Positions 19,286 to 29,021 of a stretch of DNA of 64,000 nt are shown here, in pieces. The DNA is from Hymenobacter translucens. Lineage in GTDB: Bacteria > Bacteroidota > Bacteroidia > Cytophagales > Hymenobacteraceae. The notes under the pieces were generated by a model. The model did not search any database. It was not told where the DNA came from and was given only the letters and a program-made list of their open reading frames with translations. The DNA lies in the NCBI RefSeq assembly GCF_020685205.1, contig NZ_JAJERB010000003.1:62001-126000 (forward strand). The letters run 5' to 3'. Position numbers and translations under genes: made by a program. Numbering within the stretch: the first letter of the stretch is position 1; every line of letters starts with the position of its first letter.

Positions 19286-19927
19286 CTATGCTGGCACGCT
19301 GCCTTTAAGATTCCGCTCAAAAGCCTGCAGAAACTGGCCCACGTGGTACCCGTCGGCCAGGGCGTGGTGCACGTTCACGGCCACGTTCATCCAGGTGCGG
19401 CCGTTTTCTTCATAGAGCTGGCTAAAAGAGATTTTAGGGCAGCTGTCGGGGTGAGCGAAGCTGCGGGCGTGGGTGAGGCCGGTGAAGCGCACCCAGGGAA
19501 TGGCCGAGCAGTGCAGCACGTCGACGCGGGCAGTGGTGGCATTCAGGCGCAGGCCCGTGCTGCTTTGCACGGCTTGCATTTCTGCGGTGGCCGCCGCCAC
19601 GAAGCCGGCCAGCTCGTCGTGCTGCTCGATAAAGGAAAAGGCGAAGGTGTGGTCGGGGCGGCCGAGCGTGGCGGAGGCGTGGACCCGGTCATAGCGGTAC
19701 ACCTGCCCGTTTTCGATGCGGGTGCGCAGCTCGGGCACCGTGTTGGCAGCCTGCACGGCGTGGTAGAGGTAATACAGGAAAAATGACACGCCCAGCCGTC
19801 TGGCTTCGGCGTGAGCGCCGGTGCAGTCCACCGGCGCGACCAGGCCGAAAAACGGTTCTTCGAAGGCCGAGAAAAAGGCAAAATGCTCCCGACGATTCCA
19901 GGTGGCAAGGTCAATCAGCTGTTTCAT
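19286..19927 (-). CDS. Chloramphenicol acetyltransferase-like protein (CAT type A fold)
   Basis: A 213-residue protein with the full CAT architecture, including the catalytic HHALADG motif at residues 187-193 and the early KQLIDLATWNRREHF N-terminus. ATG at 19927. Such chromosomal CAT homologues are widespread in Bacteroidota and do not by themselves imply clinical-type resistance; the natural acyl acceptor may be another alcohol. Length and motifs are intact, so it is probably an active acetyl-CoA-dependent O-acetyltransferase. Divergent from the HAD gene with a 69-base gap. Confidence 0.87.
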   Translation of the reverse strand: MKQLIDLATWNRREHFAFFSAFEEPFFGLVAPVDCTGAHAEARRLGVSFFLYYLYHAVQAANTVPELRTRIENGQVYRYDRVHASATLGRPDHTFAFSFIEQHDELAGFVAAATAEMQAVQSSTGLRLNATTARVDVLHCSAIPWVRFTGLTHARSFAHPDSCPKISFSQLYEENGRTWMNVAVNVHHALADGYHVGQFLQAFERNLKGSVPA

Positions 19928-19996
19928 GGGAGGCAAGTTCGGTAACTTTACGGCCTCCGCGGGCTTTTCCGCCGGTTTTCCCTTTGCTTTTCCGCC

Positions 19997-20692
19997 ATGG
20001 CCGCGCCTCACCTCATTGCCTTCGACGCCGACGATACCCTCTGGTCCAACCAGCCCCAATTCGATCAGGTGGAAGCCCGGCTCCTCGAAATCCTGGCCCA
20101 CTGCGGCGACGCGGCCCGCATCACGGAGCAGCTTAATACCGTGCAGCGCCAGAACATGAAGCTCTTCGGCTACGGGGCCAAGTCGTTTATGCTGTCGATG
20201 ATTGAAACGGCCATCCAGCTCACCGACGGAGCCGTGACGGGCACTTACATCCAGCAGATTCTAGACCTGGGCAAGGAGCTGCTGCGCTACCCGATCGAGC
20301 CCCTGCCGGGGGTAGTGGAGGTCCTCACCGAACTGCGCCGCCGCGGCCACCGCCTGATGGTGCTGACCAAAGGCGACCTGCTCGATCAGGAAAGCAAGCT
20401 GGCGCGCTCCGGCCTGGGCGACTTTTTCGACTACGTGGAAATCGTCAGTGAGAAGGACGAGGCCACCTACCGCCGCCTGCTGGCCCGCTACAACGCGCTG
20501 CCCGGGGAGTTTTTCATGATTGGCAACTCGCTGAAGTCCGATATCCTGCCCGTGGCCCAGCTTGGCTTCCGGGCCGTGCACGTGCCCTACCACGCCACCT
20601 GGATTTTCGAGCACGTCGACCCCGAAAAGCTCGAAGGCCTGGAGTTTCACGCTGTCACCGACCTGCGCGATGTCCTGGCGTATCTGCCCTGA
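19997..20692 (+). CDS. HAD-superfamily hydrolase
   Basis: A 231-residue phosphatase-like protein. Motif I is FDADDTLW (nucleophile first Asp), motif II lies in MVLTKGDLLDQE, motif III is the Lys of VEIVSEKDEATYRR, and motif IV is MIGNSLKSDILP. A cap domain occupies about residues 20-95. The substrate is unknown; typical targets are small phosphorylated metabolites. ATG start at 19997, well supported by motif spacing. Alone on its strand upstream of the miaB promoter. Confidence 0.9.
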   Translation: MAAPHLIAFDADDTLWSNQPQFDQVEARLLEILAHCGDAARITEQLNTVQRQNMKLFGYGAKSFMLSMIETAIQLTDGAVTGTYIQQILDLGKELLRYPIEPLPGVVEVLTELRRRGHRLMVLTKGDLLDQESKLARSGLGDFFDYVEIVSEKDEATYRRLLARYNALPGEFFMIGNSLKSDILPVAQLGFRAVHVPYHATWIFEHVDPEKLEGLEFHAVTDLRDVLAYLP

Positions 20693-20801
20693 GCTGAAAA
20701 GAGAGCTACCGCTTGCTGCCTGACGGATCCGACAACTCACCGCCCCACAATATCACCTTAATAGCCCCCCTGCCATTCTGTCATTTTCAGCACGAAAGCC
20801 T

Positions 20802-20809
20802 TACCTTTG
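20802..20809 (+). promoter_or_regulatory. Candidate -7 element for miaB (TACCTTTG)
   Basis: Perfect TAnnTTTG match 18 bases before the miaB start codon, implying a very short leader. A -33 TTG is not evident. Confidence 0.55.
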
Positions 20810-20827
20810 CCTTCCTTTCGTGTTTGA

Positions 20828-22276
20828 ATGACTATGTCGCAGCAACTGTTCACGCTTGATTTTCTGACCCCGCCCCCGGCCACCGCTGACGCTCATCAGC
20901 CGGCCGACGATGTGCGCGTCAGCCCCTCTACCCGCACCGGCCGGCAGCGCAAGCTGTACATCGAGAGCTACGGTTGCCAGATGAACTTCTCGGATTCTGA
21001 AATCGTGTCGTCCATCCTGTTCGACGAAGGCTTCGATACCACCGAGAACCTGGCCGATGCCGACCTGGTGCTGCTCAACACCTGCTCGATCCGGGAAAAG
21101 GCCGAGCAGACTGTGCGGATGCGCCTGTCCCAGATCAACGGGCATAAGAAGCGCCACCCCGGCCTGCTGGTAGGCGTGCTGGGCTGCATGGCTGAGCGTT
21201 TGAAAAGCAAGTTTCTGGAAGAGGAAAAGCTCGTGGACCTGGTAGTGGGCCCCGATGCCTACCGCGACCTGCCCCGCCTGATTCAGGAAGTAGATGGCGG
21301 GCAGAAAGCTGTGAACGTGCTCCTGAGCCGGGAGGAAACCTACGCCGACATCACGCCCGTGCGTCTGAACTCCAACGGCATTACCGCCTTCGTGAGCATC
21401 ATGCGGGGCTGCGACAACATGTGCTCGTTCTGCGTGGTGCCCTTCACCCGGGGCCGGGAGCGGAGCCGCGATGCGCACAGCATCGTGCAGGAGTGCCGCG
21501 ACCTGGTGGCTGCCGGCTACAAGGAAGTGACCCTGCTGGGCCAGAACGTGGACTCCTACAAGTGGGCTTCCGAGGACGGCACCGAGAGCGTCAACTTCGC
21601 CCAGTTGCTGGAGCAGGTGGCCCTGATCAGCCCCGAGCTGCGGGTGCGCTTCTCGACCTCCCACCCCAAGGATATCACCGACGAGGTACTGTACACGATG
21701 GCCCGGCACGAGAATATCTGCAAGTACATTCACCTGCCGGCCCAGAGCGGCAACTCGCGCGTGCTCAAGCTGATGAACCGCACCTACGACCGGCCCTGGT
21801 ACGAGGAGCGCGTGCAGGCCATCCGCCGCATCCTGGGCGAGGACTGCGCTATCAGTACCGACATGATTTCGGGCTTCTGCTCCGAGACTGAGGAAGAGCA
21901 CCAGGACACGCTAAGCCTCATCGACTTCTCGCAGTACGACATGGGTTACAACTTCTTCTACTCCGAGCGCCCCGGTACGCTGGCCGCCCGCAAGCTGGAA
22001 GACGATATTCCGCTGGAAACCAAAAAGCGACGCCTGCAGGAAGTCATTGACCGGCAGCAGCTGCACGCCCGGGCCCGCTACGCCCGCATGGTCGGCCGCG
22101 TCCACCGCGTGCTGGTAGAAGGCCGTTCTAAACGCTCCGAGGAGCAGCTCAGCGGCCGCAACAGCCAGAACCAGGTGGTCATCTTCCCGAAAGGCACCGC
22201 GCAGAAAGGCGACTACGTGAACGTATTTGTGACGAGCACGACGGGTGCGGCGCTGTTGGGGGAAATAGTGAATTAG
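20828..22276 (+). CDS. miaB: tRNA-2-methylthio-N6-dimethylallyladenosine synthase
   Basis: A 482-residue radical-SAM methylthiotransferase that adds the 2-methylthio group to i6A37 of tRNA. The N-terminal MTTase domain carries three cluster cysteines ([29 protein letters not shown]), the radical-SAM core has [15 protein letters not shown] (CxxxCxxC), and a C-terminal TRAM domain (about 415-480) binds tRNA. The start may be 20828 or the in-frame ATG at 20834. It heads a conserved gene order (miaB, sigma-54 regulator, lptE, secG, groESL) that is broken here by the small low-GC gene that follows. Confidence 0.96.
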   Translation: MTMSQQLFTLDFLTPPPATADAHQPADDVRVSPSTRTGRQRKLYIESYGCQMNFSDSEIVSSILFDEGFDTTENLADADLVLLNTCSIREKAEQTVRMRLSQINGHKKRHPGLLVGVLGCMAERLKSKFLEEEKLVDLVVGPDAYRDLPRLIQEVDGGQKAVNVLLSREETYADITPVRLNSNGITAFVSIMRGCDNMCSFCVVPFTRGRERSRDAHSIVQECRDLVAAGYKEVTLLGQNVDSYKWASEDGTESVNFAQLLEQVALISPELRVRFSTSHPKDITDEVLYTMARHENICKYIHLPAQSGNSRVLKLMNRTYDRPWYEERVQAIRRILGEDCAISTDMISGFCSETEEEHQDTLSLIDFSQYDMGYNFFYSERPGTLAARKLEDDIPLETKKRRLQEVIDRQQLHARARYARMVGRVHRVLVEGRSKRSEEQLSGRNSQNQVVIFPKGTAQKGDYVNVFVTSTTGAALLGEIVN

Positions 22277-22304
22277 TTGTCAGTTGTTCGTTGTCTGTTG
22301 TCAG
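22277..22304. repeat. Left GTCAGTTGT/CGTTGT repeat flanking the four-helix-bundle gene
   Basis: Immediately after the miaB stop. It shares GTCAGTTGTYCGTTGT with the reverse complement of 22740-22772, forming an imperfect inverted pair around the small gene. Confidence 0.75.
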
Positions 22305-22321
22305 GCTGCTCATTATAGGTC

Positions 22322-22771
22322 ATGTTAACCGCATCGGTAATGGAAAGAGCATACACCGATTTAGCGGTATGGCTTACAAGCCGGCAATTGGCGAAACGGA
22401 CCTATGAACTGACCAAAGACTTCCCCAAAGAGGAATTATTTGGTTTAACCAATCAAATAAGACGATCCGCTGTTTCCGTACCTTCCAATATTGCCGAAGG
22501 ATGTGGACGACAATCCTCGGCTGATACGATCCGGTTTCTCTTTATTGCCCGCGGCTCCCTATTCGAATTAGAAACCCAGCTTTATTTGGCCGCTGACTTG
22601 GGCTACTTGGCGCCGTCTTTACTGGATGAGATGCTAACGGTACTCAATGAGTGTAAAAAGCTTCTTCAGGGTTTCATTCGGTATTATCGTTCACTCCCTC
22701 CGTCGTCGCACGTAGCGGAAGAGGCTTCTGCCTATTTCACTGACAACGGACAACTAACAACGGACAACTGA
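22322..22771 (+). CDS. Four-helix-bundle protein (23S rRNA intervening-sequence protein family)
   Basis: A 149-residue protein with the family pattern [18 protein letters not shown] followed by [19 protein letters not shown]. The family (S23/IVP, related to Avd of diversity-generating retroelements) forms pentameric four-helix bundles with a basic surface; its cellular role is not settled. Its DNA is visibly poorer in GC than miaB or the sigma-54 gene. The last residues ([11 protein letters not shown]) are encoded by the right flanking repeat. Start at 22322 or the in-frame ATG at 22340. Composition and flanking repeats suggest acquisition by transfer as a unit. Confidence 0.87.
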   Translation: MLTASVMERAYTDLAVWLTSRQLAKRTYELTKDFPKEELFGLTNQIRRSAVSVPSNIAEGCGRQSSADTIRFLFIARGSLFELETQLYLAADLGYLAPSLLDEMLTVLNECKKLLQGFIRYYRSLPPSSHVAEEASAYFTDNGQLTTDN

Positions 22772-22772
22772 C
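22740..22772. repeat. Right flanking repeat, overlapping the 3' end of the four-helix-bundle gene
   Basis: Complement of the 22277-22304 repeat with an extra internal unit. It ends two bases before the TTG start of the sigma-54 regulator gene. Confidence 0.75.
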
Positions 22773-22773
22773 C

Positions 22774-24093
22774 TTGACAACCCAGGAAATACAATCCATT
22801 AAGCAGCGCTTCGGCATTATCGGCAACGCGCCGGCGCTGAACTATGCCATTCAGGTGGCGACCCAGGTAGCCCCGACGGACATGACGGTGCTGATTTCCG
22901 GGGAGAGCGGGTCGGGCAAGGAGTCGTTTTCCAAGATCATCCACGCCCTGTCGCCCCGCAAGCACGGGCAGTTCATTGCCATCAACTGCGGCGCTATTCC
23001 CGAGGGCACCATCGACTCCGAGCTGTTCGGCCACGAGAAAGGCTCGTTTACCGGCGCCAACGAGGCCCGCCGCGGCTATTTCGAAGTCACCAACGGCGGC
23101 ACCATCTTCCTCGACGAAATCGGGGAAATGCCGCTCGGCACCCAGGCCCGCCTGCTGCGCGTCCTTGAAAACGGCGAGTTTATCCGCGTCGGCTCCAGCA
23201 AAGTGCAGAAAACCGACGTGCGCGTGGTGGCTGCTACCAACGTGAACCTGCTCGACGCCGTGCGCGAGGGCAAGTTTCGGGAAGACCTCTACTACCGCCT
23301 CAACACGGTGCCCATTACGGTGCCGCCCCTGCGCGACCGGGGCGACGACATCTACCTGCTGTTCCGCAAGTTCGCCACCGACTTTGCCGAGCGCTACCGC
23401 GTCAAGCCCATTGCCCTCACGCCCGACGGCGTGCAGGAGCTGCAGCGCTTCCGCTTTCCCGGCAACATCCGCCAGCTCAAGAACATAGCCGAGCAGATGT
23501 CGGTGCTGGAGATGGAGCGGGAAGTGGATGCCGCCCGCCTGCGCCAGTACCTGCCCGCCGACCAGACCAGTCGCCTGCCCATGCTGCTGGGCGCCGCCGG
23601 CCCGGGTACCGATGGCGCCGGCAACACCTTCTCGGAGCGCGACCTGCTCTACAAGGTGCTGTTCGACATGCGCCGCGACATGACCGACCTGAAAAAGCTG
23701 GTGCTGGAACTGGCCGCCGGTCAGCGCCCCGCCGAAACCCAGGAGCTGCTGCGCCAGAACAGTCACCTGTTCAATAATCTGAACGTGGCGCCGTTTGAAG
23801 GCAGCCGCCTGCCCCGCCCCGCCGAGGCTGACAACGGCGACTACATCATCACGCCCCACGCCAGCCTTTCCGTTGACGACTCCTCCGGCTATGAGGAGGA
23901 AGCACCCCGGGTCGAGGACATTCCCCACGAAACCGAGGAGGAAACCCTTTCCCTGGAAGCCAAGGAAAAGGAAATGATCATGAAGGCGCTCAAAAAGCAC
24001 CACAACAAGCGCAAGTACGCGGCCCACGACCTGGGTATCTCCGAGCGCACTCTCTACCGCAAGCTCAAGCAATATGACCTCGAGCAATTTTAA
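22774..24093 (+). CDS. Sigma-54-dependent transcriptional activator without receiver domain
   Basis: A 439-residue AAA+ bacterial enhancer-binding protein. Walker A GESGSGKE at 43-50, the sigma-54 contacting loop GSFTGA at 90-95, Walker B in TIFLDEIGEMP, a long acidic linker (about 265-385), and a C-terminal Fis-type helix-turn-helix (LGISERTLYRKLKQYDL). The AAA+ domain begins almost at the N-terminus, so there is no phosphoreceiver or GAF input domain. The start is TTG at 22774, right at the edge of the repeat-flanked insertion, so its native start may have been altered. The 3' end overlaps lptE by 20 bases. Confidence 0.9.
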   Translation: MTTQEIQSIKQRFGIIGNAPALNYAIQVATQVAPTDMTVLISGESGSGKESFSKIIHALSPRKHGQFIAINCGAIPEGTIDSELFGHEKGSFTGANEARRGYFEVTNGGTIFLDEIGEMPLGTQARLLRVLENGEFIRVGSSKVQKTDVRVVAATNVNLLDAVREGKFREDLYYRLNTVPITVPPLRDRGDDIYLLFRKFATDFAERYRVKPIALTPDGVQELQRFRFPGNIRQLKNIAEQMSVLEMEREVDAARLRQYLPADQTSRLPMLLGAAGPGTDGAGNTFSERDLLYKVLFDMRRDMTDLKKLVLELAAGQRPAETQELLRQNSHLFNNLNVAPFEGSRLPRPAEADNGDYIITPHASLSVDDSSGYEEEAPRVEDIPHETEEETLSLEAKEKEMIMKALKKHHNKRKYAAHDLGISERTLYRKLKQYDLEQF

Positions 24094-24646
24094 GCTACAA
24101 GCCGCTAGCCGCAAGCTGCAAGCTTCCGTACCCGCACTTTTTGCTTGGAGCCTGTGGCTTGCAGCTTGCGGCTTATTAAGCGGCTGCGGCATCTACTCGT
24201 TCACGGGCACCAACATCGACCCGACGATCAAGACGATTTCGATTCAGACGTTTCAGAATAACGCCAGCAACGGCCCCTCCTTTATCAGCCAGCGGTTCAC
24301 GGAAACCTTTCGGGACTACTTTCAGCGCAACACGTCCCTGAAGCAGGTCCCCCGGGGCGGCGACCTGCAGTTTGAAGGCCAGATTATCGCCTATGACTTT
24401 GCGCCCGCCGCCATTCAGCGCCAGGGCAGCCAGGAACAGGCCGGCGTGAACCGCCTGACCATCCAGGTGCGGGTGAAGTTCACGAACACGAAGGACCCCA
24501 AGCAGGACTTTGAGGAAACGTTTCAGAGCGGGGAGAACTTCCCGGCCAGCGCCACCGTCACCCAGATCAACGATGACCCGGCTGTGCGCACCATCCTGAA
24601 CAACATCATCACCGACGCGTTCAACAAGTCGGTAGCCAACTGGTAA
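24074..24646 (+). CDS. lptE: LPS-assembly lipoprotein LptE
   Basis: A 190-residue predicted lipoprotein of the LptDE complex that inserts LPS in the outer membrane. The mature part (GCGIYSFTGTNIDPTIKTIS) matches the Bacteroidota LptE style. Two lipobox-like sites are present, LAAC at 29-32 and LSGC at 35-38; the second precedes the conserved GIYSF and is the likely acylated Cys. ATG at 24074 overlaps the regulator gene by 20 bases. Oddly, residues 6-36 are encoded by an inverted repeat of a dispersed element (24107-24173), so the signal peptide seems to be built from repeat DNA. Confidence 0.85.
   Translation: MTSSNFKLQAASRKLQASVPALFAWSLWLAACGLLSGCGIYSFTGTNIDPTIKTISIQTFQNNASNGPSFISQRFTETFRDYFQRNTSLKQVPRGGDLQFEGQIIAYDFAPAAIQRQGSQEQAGVNRLTIQVRVKFTNTKDPKQDFEETFQSGENFPASATVTQINDDPAVRTILNNIITDAFNKSVANW
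24107..24173. repeat. 17-bp perfect inverted repeat inside the lptE signal-peptide region
   Basis: AGCCGCAAGCTGCAAGC (24107-24123) and its exact complement (24157-24173) with a 33-base spacer. A related single copy lies at 14281-14301. Confidence 0.85.
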
Positions 24647-24820
24647 GCCCGGCGTCGCCGGCACCCGGTTTTTGTGGCTCCGGCCAGGAGCAGTGCTGTT
24701 ATCTGCATATTTTGCTGTATTGTTGCCGCCCTGCTTTTCAACAGGTAGCCAGGCACCGGATTTCTCGCCGGCTCGTACAAAGTCTTTCTCTCCTCCTGGT
24801 TTCGACCAAACTTCCCTGCC

Positions 24821-26308
24821 ATGACCCGCGCGTCGCTGCTGCACATTCTGGACCACGTTGATGCCATCTCGGAAGGCGAAGTGCGGGAGCTGGAGCAGCT
24901 TGCCACCGCCTTCCCCTATTGTCAGACGGCTCACGTGCTGCTGGCTAAAGCCGCCCACGACCGGGGCAGCATGCTGGCCAGCCAGCGGCTGCGCCGGGCC
25001 GCCACCTACGCCGCCGACCGGCAGCTGCTGCGCACCCTGATCGAGACGCCGGGCGTTATGCTGCTGCCCGCAGCCCCGGTGCCGGCCGAAAGCAAGCCGG
25101 TCGAGCCCCAGGCTCCGGCGGCGCCGCTGCCCGCTCAAACCCCTGTCCCCCTGGCCCCCGAGCTCCCTCCCGTAACTACGCCGGAAGAGCAGGAGATTCA
25201 GGAGGTGCCCCCCATTACCGGTGAGCCGGATGAAACTGTGCCGGACGAGGGCGAACTGCCCGACGCGAGGCTCGTGACCGAGCCGGCTGTTGAAATACAT
25301 GAGCCCGAAGCTCCGGCAATAGCTACAACTGAACCTGACTTAAGCGTCACAACGGATTATCCTGATGCGGATTCTGATATTAAATCTAAAGTAGAAATTG
25401 AGCCTCTTATTTCTGCGGTTACCAGTGACGATTCGGTTGTTGAGCTGGATGAACAGCTGAAAGAATCAAATGAACATGAGCCGGAAGTAGAACCAGCCGC
25501 CGAGACTACGGTCCCGGTAGATGAGACGCAACCCAAGCCTGAGCTGCCGGCTGAATCTGCTTTGCAACCGGATGCAGCCCAAGAGCCGGACGCTGCCGAA
25601 TCAGTAGTAGCGGAGCCTGAGGTTAAGGACACCGGGGAAACGTCGACGTCGGAAGATGACTCATTCGCAATTCTGCCCCTTCCGGCGCCGGTTGCCGCCC
25701 CGGTGGTAGACGAGCTGCCGGCGGTAGCCCCGCCCATTCGCCCTCCGGTTGAGCGGGGAACTTCGCGCTTCGAGTACGGCCTGGGCAGCAATGCCCGGCC
25801 GGTGTCGCCGGTTTACGAGCTGCCCGAGCTGGCCGAAGCCCCACCCGCCGTGGTATTTCCGCCGTTCCAGGCCGATTCCGAGGTGGGCTATGGCCTCGAT
25901 GGCGGCAGCCGCTTCGGCGCTTCGCTGCAACTTCATTCCGAGCTTTCCCGGAACCTGCCCGGCGAGGACACGTTTGGCCCGGATGCGCTGCTGCTGGCTC
26001 ACGCCGAGGCGCACCGCCCCCCGCCCCCGCCAGTTCCAACGTCGATTGAGCTGATCAACCGGTTTCTGCGCAGTAAGCCCCGGCTCAAGGCACCCAGCGC
26101 CCTGCCCCCGGCCGACGAGCAGGCCGACCTCTCAGTTCGCAGTACCCAGGTAGTACCCGATCTGGCTTCGGAAAGCCTCGCCAAAATCCTTATCAGACAG
26201 GGTAAAATCGCCAAGGCAATCGAAATATATGAGCGCCTGATAGTGCGCCAGCCGGAAAAAAAGGCGTACTTTGTCGCCCAGATTCAACAATTACAAACTT
26301 CGGAGTAA
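24821..26308 (+). CDS. Pro/Glu-rich protein with terminal helical domains, unknown function
   Basis: A 495-residue protein in three parts: a helical N-terminal domain (about 1-75, with LATAFPYCQTAHVLLAKAA), a long disordered segment rich in Pro, Glu, Ala and Val (about 80-330), and a C-terminal TPR-like hairpin (about 455-490, LIRQGKIAKAIEIYERLI). It sits between lptE and secG, a position where a similar protein occurs in other Bacteroidota as far as I recall. The part around nt 25280-25480 is noticeably richer in A/T than the rest. Its stop overlaps the secG start (TAATG). Function unknown. Confidence 0.8.
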   Translation: MTRASLLHILDHVDAISEGEVRELEQLATAFPYCQTAHVLLAKAAHDRGSMLASQRLRRAATYAADRQLLRTLIETPGVMLLPAAPVPAESKPVEPQAPAAPLPAQTPVPLAPELPPVTTPEEQEIQEVPPITGEPDETVPDEGELPDARLVTEPAVEIHEPEAPAIATTEPDLSVTTDYPDADSDIKSKVEIEPLISAVTSDDSVVELDEQLKESNEHEPEVEPAAETTVPVDETQPKPELPAESALQPDAAQEPDAAESVVAEPEVKDTGETSTSEDDSFAILPLPAPVAAPVVDELPAVAPPIRPPVERGTSRFEYGLGSNARPVSPVYELPELAEAPPAVVFPPFQADSEVGYGLDGGSRFGASLQLHSELSRNLPGEDTFGPDALLLAHAEAHRPPPPPVPTSIELINRFLRSKPRLKAPSALPPADEQADLSVRSTQVVPDLASESLAKILIRQGKIAKAIEIYERLIVRQPEKKAYFVAQIQQLQTSE

Positions 26309-26706
26309 TGTATTACGCTCTCATCGGCCTGATTCTTTTCGTTTGCTTTCTGCTCTCCCTCGTGGTGCTGGCTCAAAACCCTAAGGGTGGTGGCGTGTCG
26401 GGCCAGTTTGGCGCCGGCGGTGCCACCCAACTGATGGGTGTTAAACGTACGGGCGACCTGCTCGAGCGCCTGACCTGGGGCTTCGCCATCGGTCTGGTCG
26501 TATTGTCGCTCGGCACGCACATGCTCAACGGAACGTCTACTGCCGGTCCGGTTCGTAGCGCTAACCAGCGCCGCGCCATGGAAACCCGGGTTCCCACCAC
26601 CACGGCACCGGCCGGCCCGGCTGCGCCGGCCCCTGGTGCTGCGGCTCCGCAGCAGCCCGCTACTGCCCCCGCCACGGCTCCGGCCGCCGCACCGGCAACC
26701 CGCTAA
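26308..26706 (+). CDS. secG: Protein translocase subunit SecG
   Basis: A 132-residue inner-membrane protein with two predicted helices (about residues 2-23 and 52-72) and the conserved loop LAQNPKGGGVSGQFG. SecG assists SecA cycling in the SecYEG channel. The C-terminal tail (about 95-132) is a Pro/Ala/Thr low-complexity extension, longer than in E. coli. Its start overlaps the preceding stop by one base, so translation is coupled. A terminator follows directly. Confidence 0.92.
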   Translation: MYYALIGLILFVCFLLSLVVLAQNPKGGGVSGQFGAGGATQLMGVKRTGDLLERLTWGFAIGLVVLSLGTHMLNGTSTAGPVRSANQRRAMETRVPTTTAPAGPAAPAPGAAAPQQPATAPATAPAAAPATR

Positions 26707-26725
26707 TCCGGACAACAGGATTTCT

Positions 26726-26760
26726 AGCCGGTGGCTCCTTTACGGGGCCACCGGCTTTTT
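26726..26760 (+). terminator. Terminator after secG
   Basis: 10-bp stem (AGCCGGTGGC, 26726-26735, with its complement 26747-26756) and a T-run, separating the secG operon from groESL. Confidence 0.85.
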
Positions 26761-26976
26761 TGTGCCCAACCTGCTCGCGGGACGGCCTGCCACCTGCCCG
26801 GCACCAACCGTCGTTCCTGTCAGGGCGGGCTGACACGTTTGACAGGGAAACCACATAATTCAGGCATTCAGGGAACTTTTCGGGTGCATTCTGTCAGGTT
26901 TGCGGGGCTGGCACAAGAAGTGTCGGGCAGCAGGCACGGGTTCTTTAACCATAACCTTTCAACCAAACCGAACAAC

Positions 26977-27267
26977 ATGTCACTTAGCATGAAACCGCTA
27001 GCCGACCGCGTAATCATTGCGCCGGCCGCTGCCGAGGAGAAAACGAAATCGGGTATCATCATCCCCGACACGGCCAAAGAGAAGCCCCAGCGGGGCGAAG
27101 TAGTAGCCGTGGGTGAAGGCAAAGTTGCCGACAACGGCACCCTCATCAAGCCTCAGGTAAGCGTGGGCGACCAAGTGCTGTATGGCAAATATGCCGGCAC
27201 GGAGATTACCGTGGATGGCGCCGACTACCTGATCATGCGCGAGTCGGACATCTTTGCCGTCCTGTAG
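26977..27267 (+). CDS. groES: Co-chaperonin GroES
   Basis: A 96-residue GroES/Cpn10 with [20 protein letters not shown], the mobile-loop region and [14 protein letters not shown]. It caps the GroEL ring. Start at ATG 26977; the longer upstream frame has no family match. The 270-base region upstream holds the secG terminator and presumably the groESL promoter. I see no CIRCE operator (the TTAGCACTC/GAGTGCTAA pair) there, so HrcA control through that site is not supported. Confidence 0.97.
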   Translation: MSLSMKPLADRVIIAPAAAEEKTKSGIIIPDTAKEKPQRGEVVAVGEGKVADNGTLIKPQVSVGDQVLYGKYAGTEITVDGADYLIMRESDIFAVL

Positions 27268-27299
27268 TCCTATTCCTTTCCCTGTATCCAAACTCCTGA

Positions 27300-28946
<1,647 letters not shown>

Positions 28947-28965
28947 GTCAGGCTGCTAGCTTATT

Positions 28966-29004
28966 AAAAATCCCCGCTGGATCTGGTCCGGCGGGGATTT
29001 TTTT
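28966..29004. terminator. Terminator after groEL
   Basis: 12-bp stem (AAAAATCCCCGC, 28966-28977, with its complement 28991-29002) and a T-run. A-rich on the other side, so it may also stop the convergent transporter gene. Confidence 0.85.
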
Positions 29005-29021
29005 GTGGCTACAAATCCAAC

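Noticed and set aside
19286..19927. Acquired chloramphenicol resistance gene
   Set aside because: GC and context match the chromosome, with no mobile element nearby; more likely an intrinsic CAT-like acetyltransferase.
22277..22772. CRISPR array or insertion sequence
   Set aside because: Flanking repeats are only two, inverted and unequal, and the enclosed gene is a four-helix bundle, not a transposase.
22732..24192. 486-codon minus-strand frame over the sigma-54 gene
   Set aside because: Antisense shadow of a gene with clear AAA+ motifs; repetitive Gly/Val/Ala composition.
26830..26976. CIRCE or sigma-54 site upstream of groES
   Set aside because: No TTAGCACTC/GAGTGCTAA pair; TGGCAC near 26910 lacks a proper -12 TTGC at the required spacing.
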